This document shows, in pieces, positions 44,166 to 51,937 of a stretch of DNA of 64,000 nucleotides. The number at the start of each line of letters is the position of its first letter. Position 1 is the stretch's first letter. This DNA comes from Actinomycetota bacterium (lineage in GTDB: Bacteria; Actinomycetota; Actinomycetes; Actinomycetales; Microbacteriaceae): contig JAIUPK010000002.1 of assembly GCA_020160915.1 (NCBI GenBank), positions 248,001 to 312,000 of the forward strand, in the 5' to 3' direction. Both the position numbers and the translations under genes were made by a program. Under the pieces are notes generated by a model, which was not told the origin of the DNA, made no database searches, and saw nothing but the letters and a program-made list of their open reading frames with translations.

Positions 44166-45010
44166 ACCGGCTGCGCATCAAGCACATGACGGGCTTCCAC
44201 TACGGCGGCGACGTCACGGCGTCATACAACGAGGCCCGGATGCTGCCGGTCAGCTCCGACGGGCAACTGGTGCTGTTCTCCAACCTCGAGATCCTCCCGA
44301 TCTCGAGTCACCACAACTACGTGGACTACTGGGGATCCCGCGTCTCGTCGTTCGAGATCCTCACCCCGCACAAGGAGCTCGCCCTCACGGCGACGAGCCT
44401 CGTCGAGGTGCGGCCCCGGCCGCACGCGGATGACGCGATCGGCTGGGATGACCTGGCGATCGCCGTCGAACGCGCCACCGAGACCGTCGAGCAGCTCAAG
44501 CAGACCCGGCGCACCGCGCCTCCTGCCGAGGTCGTCGATCTGGCCCGGGAGATCGCCGCCAAGCACACTAACTCCTGCGACGCCGCGCTGGAGATCTCCA
44601 CGGCCATCGGTGACGCCGTGCAGTACATGCAGGGTGTCACCGGGGTTCACTCGACCGCCGCCGAGGCGTGGGCCGTGCGCAAGGGAGTCTGCCAGGACAT
44701 CGCGCACCTGGCGCTCGGCGCACTGCGATCCGTCGGCATCCCGGCCCGGTATGTCTCCGGCTACCTGCACCCCAAGCCCAGCGCTGGCATCGGGGAGACC
44801 GTGGCGGGCGAGTCGCACGCGTGGGTGGAGTGGTTCTGTGGCGGCGAGTGGCGCGGCTTCGACCCGACCAACCTCATCGACATCGGCGACCGCCACGTGC
44901 TGGTCGGTCGCGGTCGTGACTACAACGACGTGCCGCCGCTGCGCGGCGTCTACGCCGGGCCGTTCGGCTCGACCCTCTTCGTGACCGTGGAGATCACCCG
45001 CGAGGCTTAG
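44162..45010 (+). CDS. Transglutaminase-like cysteine protein
   Basis: 282 residues from a GTG overlapping the alpha-E stop. An N-terminal beta domain (MTGFHYGGDVTASYNEARM) precedes the papain-like transglutaminase core. The core has Cys in AVRKGVCQDIAHLAL near residue 177, His in ESHAWVEWFCGG near 219 and Asp in FDPTNLID near 238, so the triad is intact. No signal peptide. It is the third member of the ATP-grasp/alpha-E/transglutaminase module, probably processing or cross-linking the peptide product. The Anbu-type protease sometimes found with this module is not present here. Confidence 0.88.
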   Translation: MNRLRIKHMTGFHYGGDVTASYNEARMLPVSSDGQLVLFSNLEILPISSHHNYVDYWGSRVSSFEILTPHKELALTATSLVEVRPRPHADDAIGWDDLAIAVERATETVEQLKQTRRTAPPAEVVDLAREIAAKHTNSCDAALEISTAIGDAVQYMQGVTGVHSTAAEAWAVRKGVCQDIAHLALGALRSVGIPARYVSGYLHPKPSAGIGETVAGESHAWVEWFCGGEWRGFDPTNLIDIGDRHVLVGRGRDYNDVPPLRGVYAGPFGSTLFVTVEITREA

Positions 45011-45043
45011 CGTATGACAAATGTCTTACGCTCGCGGTAGTCT
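45011..45043 (+). promoter_or_regulatory. Toxin-antitoxin operator and promoter
   Basis: CGTATGACAAATGTCTTACG (45011-45030) is a 20-base dyad with eight matching pairs. It overlaps a possible -35 (ATGACA) and precedes -10 TAGTCT (45038-45043), which ends 6 bases before the GTG at 45050. Autorepression by the ribbon-helix-helix antitoxin is inferred. Confidence 0.65.
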
Positions 45044-45049
45044 GTGCTC

Positions 45050-45280
45050 GTGACTGTCGTGAATTTTCGAACGGATGAGGCATCCGACCGTGCGCTCGCC
45101 GAACTCACCGCCGACGGCACCAGTACGTCTGCCGCAATCAGGCAGGCGCTTCTCGACTCGGTTCGTGTCCGCAAGAGGGAGCAGATGAGGATGGAAGCGT
45201 CGATGCTTGTGGACGACGCCGAAGATCGAGCGGAGAGCGCCGCGATACTGGCCCACATGGAAGAGCTTCGTGCGCGGTGA
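45050..45280 (+). CDS. Ribbon-helix-helix antitoxin-like protein
   Basis: About 76 residues; GTGs at 45044, 45050 and 45059 are in frame, and 45050 is chosen from the -10 spacing. N-terminal VTVVNFRTDEASDRALAELTADGTSTSAAIRQALLDS (shown split: VTVVNFRTDEAS then TSTSAAIRQALLDS) has the strand plus two helices of an RHH DNA-binding domain. The C-terminal charged helix probably binds the toxin. The stop lies inside the toxin gene (11-base overlap). Confidence 0.75.
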   Translation: MTVVNFRTDEASDRALAELTADGTSTSAAIRQALLDSVRVRKREQMRMEASMLVDDAEDRAESAAILAHMEELRAR

Positions 45281-45584
45281 CATCCACGAGCTGAAGGCGC
45301 CGCGGGGTGCTCGAGGACACGAGCAGTCCGGTGCCCGCTACGCGGTCGTGGTGCAGTCGGATGACCTGCCGCTATCCACGCTCCTGGTCGCCCCGACGTC
45401 GAGTTCGGCGCGCGCGTCATCCTTCAGGCCGGTCATCTCAATCGGCGACGAGCGCACCCGGGTGCTCGTCGAGCAGATCGCTGCGGTCGATCCGGGTCGC
45501 TTGGGTAAGCTCGTCGGCCGAGTGGGCCGGACCGAGCTCTCCGCCATCGGCGACGCGATGCGGTTGGTGCTCGAACTCGACTGA
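45270..45584 (+). CDS. MazF/PemK-like toxin
   Basis: 104 residues from a GTG with GGAAGAG ahead. RGDIHELKAPRGARGHEQSG is the MazF N-terminal signature, where the conserved arginine and glycine contact RNA. Next come ARYAVVVQSDDL, then TLLVAPTSSSARASSF with the catalytic Thr/Ser position, and RVLVEQIAAVDPGRLG. It is expected to be a ribosome-independent endoribonuclease neutralised by the overlapping RHH protein. All core motifs are present, so it looks active. Confidence 0.85.
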   Translation: MRGDIHELKAPRGARGHEQSGARYAVVVQSDDLPLSTLLVAPTSSSARASSFRPVISIGDERTRVLVEQIAAVDPGRLGKLVGRVGRTELSAIGDAMRLVLELD

Positions 45585-45590
45585 AAGCGC

Positions 45591-46907
45591 TCAGCTCGTG
45601 CGGTCGGTGGTCGACTCGACGATCGCGATCTCCTGCGTTGCCAGCTCCCGGTCCTCGGGTGACGACGGCGCGGCGGGGCGCGGAACGGCCGACTCGGCGA
45701 TGAGGCGGTTGCGGCGGCGGAGCATCCAGAACCCGGCGATCGCAGCCGCGATCAGACCGGATGCCGCGCCGATCGCGAGCGCCCAGCGCGGGCCGTACAC
45801 GTTGGCGACCCAGCCGACGATCGGCGCACCGATGGGGGTGCCGCCGGCGAAGATGGCGAGGTAGAGCGCCATCACCCGGCCACGGAACGCCGGGTCGGTC
45901 GTGGTCTGCACGTAGGCGTTTGCCGTCGTCATCATGGTCAGCGAGGCGACGCCGATGAGCACGAGGGTGAGCGCGAAGAGCCAGTAGGTGGGTGCGATGG
46001 CACCCAGCACGCAGGCCAACCCGAATGCAGCGGATGCTGCAACCGCCACCACGAGTCGAGCTCTGGTTCGCCGTGCCGCGAGCAGCGAACCGGTCACAGC
46101 ACCGGCCGCCATGATCGACGACAGCAGCCCGAACTCGGTCGCCCCTTTGCCGAACTCGACCGTGGACATCGTGGAGATGAAGATGGGGAAGTTGAAGCCG
46201 AACGTTCCCACGAGGAACACCGCGACCAGCGTGACCACGAGGTCGCCACGGGTGCGCACGTAGTGCAGGCCGTCACGGATCTGGCCTCGAGCTCGGATGA
46301 GGCGAGGGGAGGCGACGAGCTCGTTGCGCCGGATGAAGGCGAGTGAGGCGAGCACGCCCGCGAACGACAGCGCGTTGATCAGGAAGACCGGACCGGAGCC
46401 GATCCACGCGATGAGCACGCCCGCGACGGCGGGGCCGACCAGCCGGGCACTCTGGAACGAGGTCGAATTGAGGGCGACAGCGTTCGAGAGGTCGGCGTCC
46501 GTGACGAGCTCCGACACGAAGGCCTGGCGGGCGGGCGCGTCGATCGCGGTCGCGATGCCCAGCAGCAGCGCGAAGACGTACACCTGCCAGAGCTGCGCGT
46601 GGCCGGAGACGACCAGCAGCCCGAGGCCCAGAGCAAGCGCGCACTGGATGCCCTGGGTCCACATGAGCAGGCGCCTGCGGTCGAAGCGGTCGGCCATGAG
46701 TCCCGCCACGGGCATGAGCAGCAGGAGTGGACCGAACTGCAGTGCCATCGTGATGCCCAGAGCCGCGGCATCCCGGTCGGTCAGTTCGGTGAGGACGATC
46801 CAGTCCTGGGCGGTGCGCTGCATCCAGGCACCGGTGTTGGAGACGAGTGCGCCGGCGAACCACAGGCGGTAGTTGAAGACCCGCAGGGATCGGAACATCG
46901 CACTCAC
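45591..46907 (-). CDS. MFS transporter (EntS/MFS_3-like exporter)
   Basis: 438 residues with about 12 hydrophobic segments, starting at a GTG that overlaps the MarR stop (GTGA). The N-terminal FRSLRVFNYRLWFAGALVSNTGAWMQR (shown split: FNYRLWFAGALVSNTG), MADRFDRRRLLMW between helices 2 and 3, and FQSARLVGPAVAG match the exporter group that includes EntS. The C-terminal 40 residues are a polar cytoplasmic tail. Co-transcription with MarR suggests regulated efflux of a drug or metabolite; the substrate is unknown. Confidence 0.82.
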   Translation of the reverse strand: MSAMFRSLRVFNYRLWFAGALVSNTGAWMQRTAQDWIVLTELTDRDAAALGITMALQFGPLLLLMPVAGLMADRFDRRRLLMWTQGIQCALALGLGLLVVSGHAQLWQVYVFALLLGIATAIDAPARQAFVSELVTDADLSNAVALNSTSFQSARLVGPAVAGVLIAWIGSGPVFLINALSFAGVLASLAFIRRNELVASPRLIRARGQIRDGLHYVRTRGDLVVTLVAVFLVGTFGFNFPIFISTMSTVEFGKGATEFGLLSSIMAAGAVTGSLLAARRTRARLVVAVAASAAFGLACVLGAIAPTYWLFALTLVLIGVASLTMMTTANAYVQTTTDPAFRGRVMALYLAIFAGGTPIGAPIVGWVANVYGPRWALAIGAASGLIAAAIAGFWMLRRRNRLIAESAVPRPAAPSSPEDRELATQEIAIVESTTDRTS

Positions 46908-47320
46908 GAGTCGGCGAGGGTGCGCAGGATGGGTGTCGCGGCGTCGAGCGCCTGCCGCTCGGCCGTCGACAGCGAGGCGAGCTGCCGCGAGAACCAGGCG
47001 ACGCGCCGGCGCTGAGTCTCGACGACGAGCGCGCGAGCCCGATCGGTCAGGGTGATGAGCACCTTGCGACCGTCGTCGGGGGAGGACTCGCGCACGATCA
47101 GCCCGTTGTTCTCGAGCGCGTTGACGGTGCGGTTCATCGAGGGCGGGGTGACCCGTTCGTGCTCGCTGAGGGCACCCAGGGTCTGCGCCCCGTGCTTGGT
47201 GAGAACGAAGAGCACCGAGAGCTGGCCGTCGGTGACATCCTCATCGGCGCGCTCCAGGCGCATCCGTCGGGCCAGCCGCATGATGGCGATGCGCAGCTCA
47301 TCATCCAGGTCGTCGGTCAC
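46904..47320 (-). CDS. MarR-family repressor
   Basis: 138 residues with the winged helix at about 30-95: LSVLFVLTKHGAQTLGALSEHE, VTPPSMNRTVNALENNGLI and ESSPDDGRKVLITLTDRAR (the wing with conserved DxRxxx). It is coupled by 4 bases to an MFS exporter and preceded by two palindromes. These overlap its own promoter, so it probably represses itself and the exporter until a small ligand binds. Confidence 0.87.
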   Translation of the reverse strand: MTDDLDDELRIAIMRLARRMRLERADEDVTDGQLSVLFVLTKHGAQTLGALSEHERVTPPSMNRTVNALENNGLIVRESSPDDGRKVLITLTDRARALVVETQRRRVAWFSRQLASLSTAERQALDAATPILRTLADS

Positions 47321-47326
47321 AACTCG

Positions 47327-47352
47327 TTAGCCTAGCAAATTAGCCATGCTAA
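47327..47352 (-). promoter_or_regulatory. MarR operator: two tandem palindromes over a leaderless promoter
   Basis: TTAGCCTAGCAAA (47327-47339) and TTAGCCATGCTAA (47340-47352) are adjacent TTAGCNNNGCTAA-type dyads, the second perfect. On the minus strand -10 TAGGCT (47329-47334) lies within the first and ends 8 bases before the GTG at 47320. Confidence 0.7.
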
Positions 47353-47360
47353 CTAAAGCG

Positions 47361-47380
47361 CGGGGGCCGTTTCGCCCCCG
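47361..47380 (+). other. 7-bp perfect hairpin in leader of hydrolase gene
   Basis: CGGGGGC-6-GCCCCCG lies between the MarR operators and the GTG at 47408. There is no U-tract. It may be a transcript stabiliser or insulator. Confidence 0.4.
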
Positions 47381-47407
47381 TACGATAGGGCTGAGCGAGG
47401 AGGCTCC

Positions 47408-48265
47408 GTGTCGAAGACCACCGTTGAGAGAACCGACCACTCGTACGTCGACGCCCACGGCGTGACAATTCACTACTACGTGTGGAAGGCGCCCAAGGCG
47501 AAGGCCGTTGTGCAGCTCGCCCACGGCCTCGGCGACCACGCGCTGCGCTACGACCACGTCGCGCAGGCCCTCGCTCAGGCCGGCTACAGCGTCTACGCGG
47601 ACGACCATCGCGGTCACGGCGAGACCGGCATCACGCAGCACGGTGGAGACAAGTCCCGACTCGGACGCCTCGGCCCCGGCGGTCTGCGCGCGACCATCGC
47701 CGCGCTGCAGCAGTTCACCACGATCATCCGCGCCGAGAACCCCGGCCTCCCGCTCGCGCTGCTCGGACACTCCTGGGGCTCGCTCATGGCGCAGACGATC
47801 GTCAACACCCACGCCGAGGCCTACGAGGCGGTCGTTCTGACTGGCACCGCCTACCGCACGCTCACCGACATGAACGGCGGCGACCTCAACAAGGGGTACG
47901 CCACGCCCAACGAGTGGCTGAGCCGTGACCCGTCCGTGGCGAAGGCCTTCGCCGACGATCCGAAGACCTTCTACGCCGACACCCTCAAGTTGTTCGGCCT
48001 GGGCGACGCCCTGCGCCTGCTGGGCAAGCCGGCGAAGAAGCTGGGCCGCGACATCCCGATTCTCATCATGATCGGAAGCGCCGACTCGCTCGGAGGCGAG
48101 AAGAGTGTCGCCAAGCTCGCCTCGGACTACGTCACGCGTTCGGGTCTCTCCGACGTCGAAGCCATCGTCTACCCGGATGCGCGCCACGAGATCTTCAACG
48201 AGACCAACCGCGACGAGGTCATCGCCGACCTCGTGGCCTGGCTGGACGCGCGCCTGACCGCATGA
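47408..48265 (+). CDS. Alpha/beta hydrolase (monoacylglycerol lipase-like)
   Basis: 285 residues from a GTG with GAGGAGG. QLAHGLGDHALRYDHVAQAL and YADDHRGHGET are hallmarks of the monoacylglycerol lipase/lysophospholipase group. The nucleophile is in LLGHSWGSLMAQ near residue 117, the acid in IMIGSADSLGG and the histidine in YPDARHEIFNE. Cytoplasmic. It overlaps the HIT gene by four bases. Confidence 0.85.
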   Translation: MSKTTVERTDHSYVDAHGVTIHYYVWKAPKAKAVVQLAHGLGDHALRYDHVAQALAQAGYSVYADDHRGHGETGITQHGGDKSRLGRLGPGGLRATIAALQQFTTIIRAENPGLPLALLGHSWGSLMAQTIVNTHAEAYEAVVLTGTAYRTLTDMNGGDLNKGYATPNEWLSRDPSVAKAFADDPKTFYADTLKLFGLGDALRLLGKPAKKLGRDIPILIMIGSADSLGGEKSVAKLASDYVTRSGLSDVEAIVYPDARHEIFNETNRDEVIADLVAWLDARLTA

Positions 48266-48690
48266 CCTCTGTCTTCACCGAGATCCTGCGAGGCAACTCG
48301 CCGGGTCGCTTCATCTGGCGGGATGACACCTGCTTCGCAATCCTCACGATCGAGCCGCGCAAACCGGGGCACACCCTGGTGATGCCGCTCGAGGAGGTGG
48401 ACAACTGGCTCGACCTCAGCGAGGACGTCGCCCAGCACATCTTCCGGGTGGGCAGGCTGATCGGCCTCGCCCAGCGCGAGGAGTGGGGGTCGCCGCGAGT
48501 CGGCGTCATGTACGAGGGCTACATGGTTCCGCACTCCCACCTGCACGTCTGGCCGTCGTGGACGGTGTTCGAGTACAGCCACACGGGCATCCAGCGCAAC
48601 GCCGAGCCCGCCGACCTGGATGCCGCGGCCCTGCGCCTGCGTGCCCGGCTGGTCGCGAACGGGCACGGGGAGTTCGTGCCCGCAGATTGA
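48262..48690 (+). CDS. HIT-family nucleotide hydrolase
   Basis: 142 residues. The histidine triad is PHSHLHVWPSW near residue 90, with ILTIEPRKPGHTLVMPLEEVDNW (shown split: EPRKPGHTLVMPLEE) as the nucleotide-binding stretch. It hydrolyses or transfers nucleoside phosphates. The ATG overlaps the hydrolase stop. Its own stop codon TGA is the second to fourth base of a REP-like element, so the C-terminal end may have been trimmed or redefined by the repeat. Confidence 0.87.
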   Translation: MTSVFTEILRGNSPGRFIWRDDTCFAILTIEPRKPGHTLVMPLEEVDNWLDLSEDVAQHIFRVGRLIGLAQREEWGSPRVGVMYEGYMVPHSHLHVWPSWTVFEYSHTGIQRNAEPADLDAAALRLRARLVANGHGEFVPAD

Positions 48691-48764
48691 ATAGCCGCGA
48701 AGCGGCGTATCGAAATCGTGGCGGGTTTCGGTACGCGGCCTTCGGCCGCTACTCAACCCGCGAC
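48687..48764. repeat. REP-like element copy B (two inverted arms)
   Basis: Left arm TTGAATAG...GGCGTATCGAAA (48687-48715) and right arm GGGTTTCGGTACGCGG...CGCTACTCAACCC (48723-48759) are inverted copies, each with an internal hairpin around CTTCGG or GAAG. It begins on the stop codon of the HIT gene. Confidence 0.75.
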
Positions 48765-48768
48765 TGAT

Positions 48769-48774
48769 TAGGCT
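48769..48774 (+). promoter_or_regulatory. -10 box TAGGCT, leaderless promoter
   Basis: It ends 6 bases before the ATG at 48781 and lies just beyond the REP-like element. No ribosome site. Confidence 0.5.
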
Positions 48775-48780
48775 TGCCTC

Positions 48781-49830
48781 ATGCACGGCGAGTTCAAGGT
48801 TCCTGGCGGCAAGCTCGTCGTCGTCGACCTCGAAACCACCGACGGGGTCATCCACGACTTCCGTCTTGCCGGCGACTTCTTCCTCGAGCCCGACTCGGCC
48901 CTCGCGGCCATCAACGCGGCAGTGAACGGTCTGCCCGCGGATGCCGACGCCGCCCGCATCGCCCGGGCGATCCAGGCCGGGCTTCCGGATGACGCGTCCC
49001 TGTTGGGCTTCACGCCCGACGCCGTCGCCACGGCGATCCGCCGTGCGCTCGCGAGTGCCACGGGGTGGCGGGACTACGACTGGCAGCTCATCATGGGGCC
49101 TGCCCTCGACCCCGTCGTGCAGATGGCTCTCGACCAGGTGCTCGCCGAGGAGGTCGGTGCCGGTCGCCGCAAGCCGACGCTGCGCATCTGGGAGTGGGAG
49201 AAGCCGGCAGTCGTGATCGGCAGCTTCCAGTCGGTGAAGAACGAGGTCGATCTCGACAACGCCAAGAAGTACGGCTTCGACATCGTGCGCCGCATCTCCG
49301 GCGGTGGCGCGATGTTCATGGAGGCCGGATCGGTCATCACCTACTCGATCTACGCACCCACCGAGCTCGTGCAGGGCATGAGCTTCGCCGACTCGTACGC
49401 CTTCCTCGACGAGTGGGTGATCATCGCTCTCAAGGCACTCGGCATCGAGGCCAGCTACGTGCCGCTCAACGACATCGCCAGCCCCACCGGCAAGATCGGC
49501 GGCGCAGCTCAGAAGCGCCTCGGCAGCGGTGCCGTACTTCACCACGTCACCATGAGCTACGACATGGACGGCGACAAGATGGTCGAGGTGCTGCGCATCG
49601 GCCGGGAGAAGATGAGCGACAAGGGCACCAAGAGCGCCAACAAGCGCGTCGACCCCCTGCGCACGCAGACCGGCCTGCCCCGGGCCGAGATCATCGAGAA
49701 GATGGTCGGCACCTTCCGCGGCCTCTACGGACTCACCCCGAGCGAGATCACGCCGGAGGAGCTGGCCCAGGCGCAGCAGCTCGTGACCGAGAAGTTCGGT
49801 ACCGAGGAATGGCTGCAGCGGGTGCCGTGA
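48781..49830 (+). CDS. lplA: Lipoate-protein ligase A-like protein
   Basis: 349 residues with the two LplA modules in unusual order. About 85 N-terminal residues resemble the lipoate ligase accessory domain (GEFKVPGGKLVVVDLE). The BPL/LplA/LipB catalytic domain follows with RRKPTLRIWEW, RRISGGGAMFMEAGSVITYS near residue 170 and the lysine motif TGKIGGAAQKR near 240. It attaches lipoate or octanoate to E2/GcvH domains; an octanoyltransferase role is possible. The stop overlaps the permease start (GTGA). Confidence 0.85.
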   Translation: MHGEFKVPGGKLVVVDLETTDGVIHDFRLAGDFFLEPDSALAAINAAVNGLPADADAARIARAIQAGLPDDASLLGFTPDAVATAIRRALASATGWRDYDWQLIMGPALDPVVQMALDQVLAEEVGAGRRKPTLRIWEWEKPAVVIGSFQSVKNEVDLDNAKKYGFDIVRRISGGGAMFMEAGSVITYSIYAPTELVQGMSFADSYAFLDEWVIIALKALGIEASYVPLNDIASPTGKIGGAAQKRLGSGAVLHHVTMSYDMDGDKMVEVLRIGREKMSDKGTKSANKRVDPLRTQTGLPRAEIIEKMVGTFRGLYGLTPSEITPEELAQAQQLVTEKFGTEEWLQRVP

Positions 49831-50861
49831 GGACGCGCGCCGTCGTACTGTCCACGAGCCTGGGAGTGCTGCTCGTGGTGGGTGTCGTCGCCTCCGCGAT
49901 GCTCGGGCAGCTGGCGGTCAGCCCCGCCGAGGTCGTGGGCTCGGTGTTGCGGGCGGTGGGCATCCCGAACTCGTGGGCACCGACCGACCCGATCGTCGAG
50001 TCGACGCTGTGGGTCGTGCGGTTCCCGCGGATCGCCATGGCGCTCACGGTGGGGGCGGCGCTCGCCGTGGCGGGCGCGGTGATGCAGGCGATCTTCGGCA
50101 ACCCTCTCGCCGAGCCCGGTGTCGTCGGTGTCTCCTCGGGTAGCGCGCTGGGCGCCGCTATCGCGATCGTGCTCGGCGTCACGGCCTTCGGCACCGGCAG
50201 CCTGGCGATCTTCGCGTTCCTCGGCGGTCTCGGCGCGACCCTGCTCGTCTACTTCGTCTCGCGCGCGAACGGTCGCACCGAGGTGGTCACGCTGCTGCTC
50301 ACGGGAATCGCCATCAACGCGTTCGCCGGGGCGGGGCTCGCCTTCATGCTCTTCGTCGCGGACTCCGGCAGTCGCGAACAGATCGTGTTCTGGCAACTGG
50401 GATCGCTCAACGGCTCGCGCTGGAGCGAGGTCGTCATCGTGGCCGTCGTCGGCGTCATCGGTACCGCCATCGCGGTGCTGCTCGGCAAGCGCTACGACCT
50501 TCTGGCGCTGGGCGAGCGCAACGCCCGCCACCTCGGGGTGGACGTCGAGCACCTGCGCGTCGGATCGATCGTGCTGGTCGCGCTGCTCACCGGCGTGGCC
50601 GTGGCCTTCGTGGGCATCATCGCCTTCGTGGGCCTCGTCGTGCCCCACGTGATCCGCATGGCGATCGGCCCCTCGCACCGCCCGCTCATCGTGGCGAGCG
50701 CCTTCGGCGGTGGGGCTCTGCTCGTCTTCGCCGACCTGCTCGCGCGCTCGGTCGTGCCCGGCGCCGACCTTCCGATCGGCCTCCTGACCTCACTGGTCGG
50801 TGGACCGTTCTTCTTCTTCCTGCTCTTCCGCCAGCGCCGCCAGAGCGGAGGCTGGGCATGA
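49827..50861 (+). CDS. FecCD-family ABC permease (heme/iron-siderophore)
   Basis: 344 residues from the GTG overlapping the lplA stop; an ATG at 49809 is the alternative. About nine to ten hydrophobic segments are present. Family hallmarks are VRFPRIAMALTVGAALAVAG, GNPLAEPGVVGVSSGSALGA, LGERNARHLGVDVEHLRVG and GIIAFVGLVVPHVIRM. It forms the channel for heme, siderophore or cobalamin uptake with the ATPase at 50858. No substrate-binding protein gene is next to it. Confidence 0.87.
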   Translation: MRTRAVVLSTSLGVLLVVGVVASAMLGQLAVSPAEVVGSVLRAVGIPNSWAPTDPIVESTLWVVRFPRIAMALTVGAALAVAGAVMQAIFGNPLAEPGVVGVSSGSALGAAIAIVLGVTAFGTGSLAIFAFLGGLGATLLVYFVSRANGRTEVVTLLLTGIAINAFAGAGLAFMLFVADSGSREQIVFWQLGSLNGSRWSEVVIVAVVGVIGTAIAVLLGKRYDLLALGERNARHLGVDVEHLRVGSIVLVALLTGVAVAFVGIIAFVGLVVPHVIRMAIGPSHRPLIVASAFGGGALLVFADLLARSVVPGADLPIGLLTSLVGGPFFFFLLFRQRRQSGGWA

Positions 50862-51640
50862 GCCCCTACTCGTCGCGGGTGATCACGGCAGCAGAGGTGG
50901 GAGTCGACCTCGACGGCGTAACCGTCCTGGACGGTGTCAGCCTCGATGTCATCCCCGGGGAGGTGCTGTGCCTGGTCGGGCCCAACGGCGCCGGCAAGTC
51001 CACCCTGCTCGCTGTGCTCAGCGGCGAACGGCGGCCCACCCGCGGAACAGTGGCCATCGGGGGGCGTGAGCTCGGCGGCATCCGTCACACCGAACTGGCG
51101 CGTCTGCGCAGCGTGCTCACGCAGGAGAACTCGGTGAGCTTCCCGTTCCGCGTCTCCGAGGTCGTGGCGATGGGCCGCGCGCCCTGGGCGCGCACGCTCG
51201 AGGGTCGCGACGATGTGCGGGCGGTCACCGAGGCGATGGATGCCACAGACATCCGTCACCTCGCCACCCGCCGCTACACCGCCCTCTCCGGCGGTGAACG
51301 CGCCCGTGTCTCGCTGGCCCGGGTTTTGGCGCAACGCGCGGGCACCGTGTTTCTCGATGAGCCGACGGCATCCCTCGACCTCAGACACCAGGAGGACGTC
51401 ATGCGCATCGCCCGCGGGCTCGCTGCCGAGGGCCGCGCCGTGGTCGTGGTCGTGCACGACCTGTCGCTCGCGAGCGCATATGCCGACCGCCTGGCGCTTG
51501 TGGCCGGGGGGCGCCTCGAGGCGATCGGTTCGCCAGCCGAGGTGCTCACCGAGGAGCGGATCGAGCGCGTCTACGGACTGCCGGTCGAGCTGCATCTGGT
51601 CGGTGGGCGGCCGGTCGTCGTTCCGACGCGCGGAACGTAA
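50858..51640 (+). CDS. HmuV-like ABC ATP-binding protein
   Basis: 260 residues, ATG overlapping the permease stop. Walker A is GPNGAGKST near residue 44, signature ALSGGERARVSLARVLAQ near 143, Walker B TVFLDEPTASLD and H-loop VVVHDLSLAS. QENSVSFPFRVSEVVAMGRAPW is typical of hemin importer ATPases (HmuV). It powers the FecCD permease. Its TAA stop is part of the -10 box of the next gene. Confidence 0.87.
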   Translation: MSPYSSRVITAAEVGVDLDGVTVLDGVSLDVIPGEVLCLVGPNGAGKSTLLAVLSGERRPTRGTVAIGGRELGGIRHTELARLRSVLTQENSVSFPFRVSEVVAMGRAPWARTLEGRDDVRAVTEAMDATDIRHLATRRYTALSGGERARVSLARVLAQRAGTVFLDEPTASLDLRHQEDVMRIARGLAAEGRAVVVVVHDLSLASAYADRLALVAGGRLEAIGSPAEVLTEERIERVYGLPVELHLVGGRPVVVPTRGT

Positions 51641-51643
51641 GCT
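51638..51643 (+). promoter_or_regulatory. -10 box TAAGCT, leaderless promoter
   Basis: It ends 6 bases before the GTG at 51650; the first three bases are the HmuV-like gene's stop codon. Confidence 0.45.
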
Positions 51644-51649
51644 TGCCTC

Positions 51650-51937
51650 GTGGACTGGCTCATCTTCTTAGGCATTGCGGCGGTCCTCATCGCGCTCGGA
51701 TTCGTGGCGCAGCACTACGGCTGGATCGATCTCAGCAACAAGAGCCGCACCTCCGGTAAGGCGGGCGGCGGAATCATGGGCATTGGCGACGAGGTGTTCA
51801 ACCCCTCGCGCTACGAGTCGCAGCTCGAGCTCGACCGCCAGACCATGCTTCCGGCACCAGCGCCACTGCCCGGCGACGGCGACAAGGACATCTACAAGGG
51901 CAACGTCAAGATCGACCTGACGGATCCGGCCGATTGA
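51650..51937 (+). CDS. Small membrane-anchored hypothetical protein
   Basis: 95 residues not recognised as a named family. One N-terminal membrane segment (LIFLGIAAVLIALGFVAQHY) is followed by a polar tail with GIMGIGDEVFNPSRYESQLELDRQ and a Pro-rich stretch. The tail is probably cytoplasmic or periplasmic depending on topology. The TGA stop is supplied by the start of a REP-like element, so the end of the protein may be element-derived. Confidence 0.7.
   Translation: MDWLIFLGIAAVLIALGFVAQHYGWIDLSNKSRTSGKAGGGIMGIGDEVFNPSRYESQLELDRQTMLPAPAPLPGDGDKDIYKGNVKIDLTDPAD

Noticed and set aside
48169-49545. 458-codon minus-strand frame opposite HIT and lplA genes
   Set aside because: Crosses a REP element and two supported plus-strand genes; no motif.
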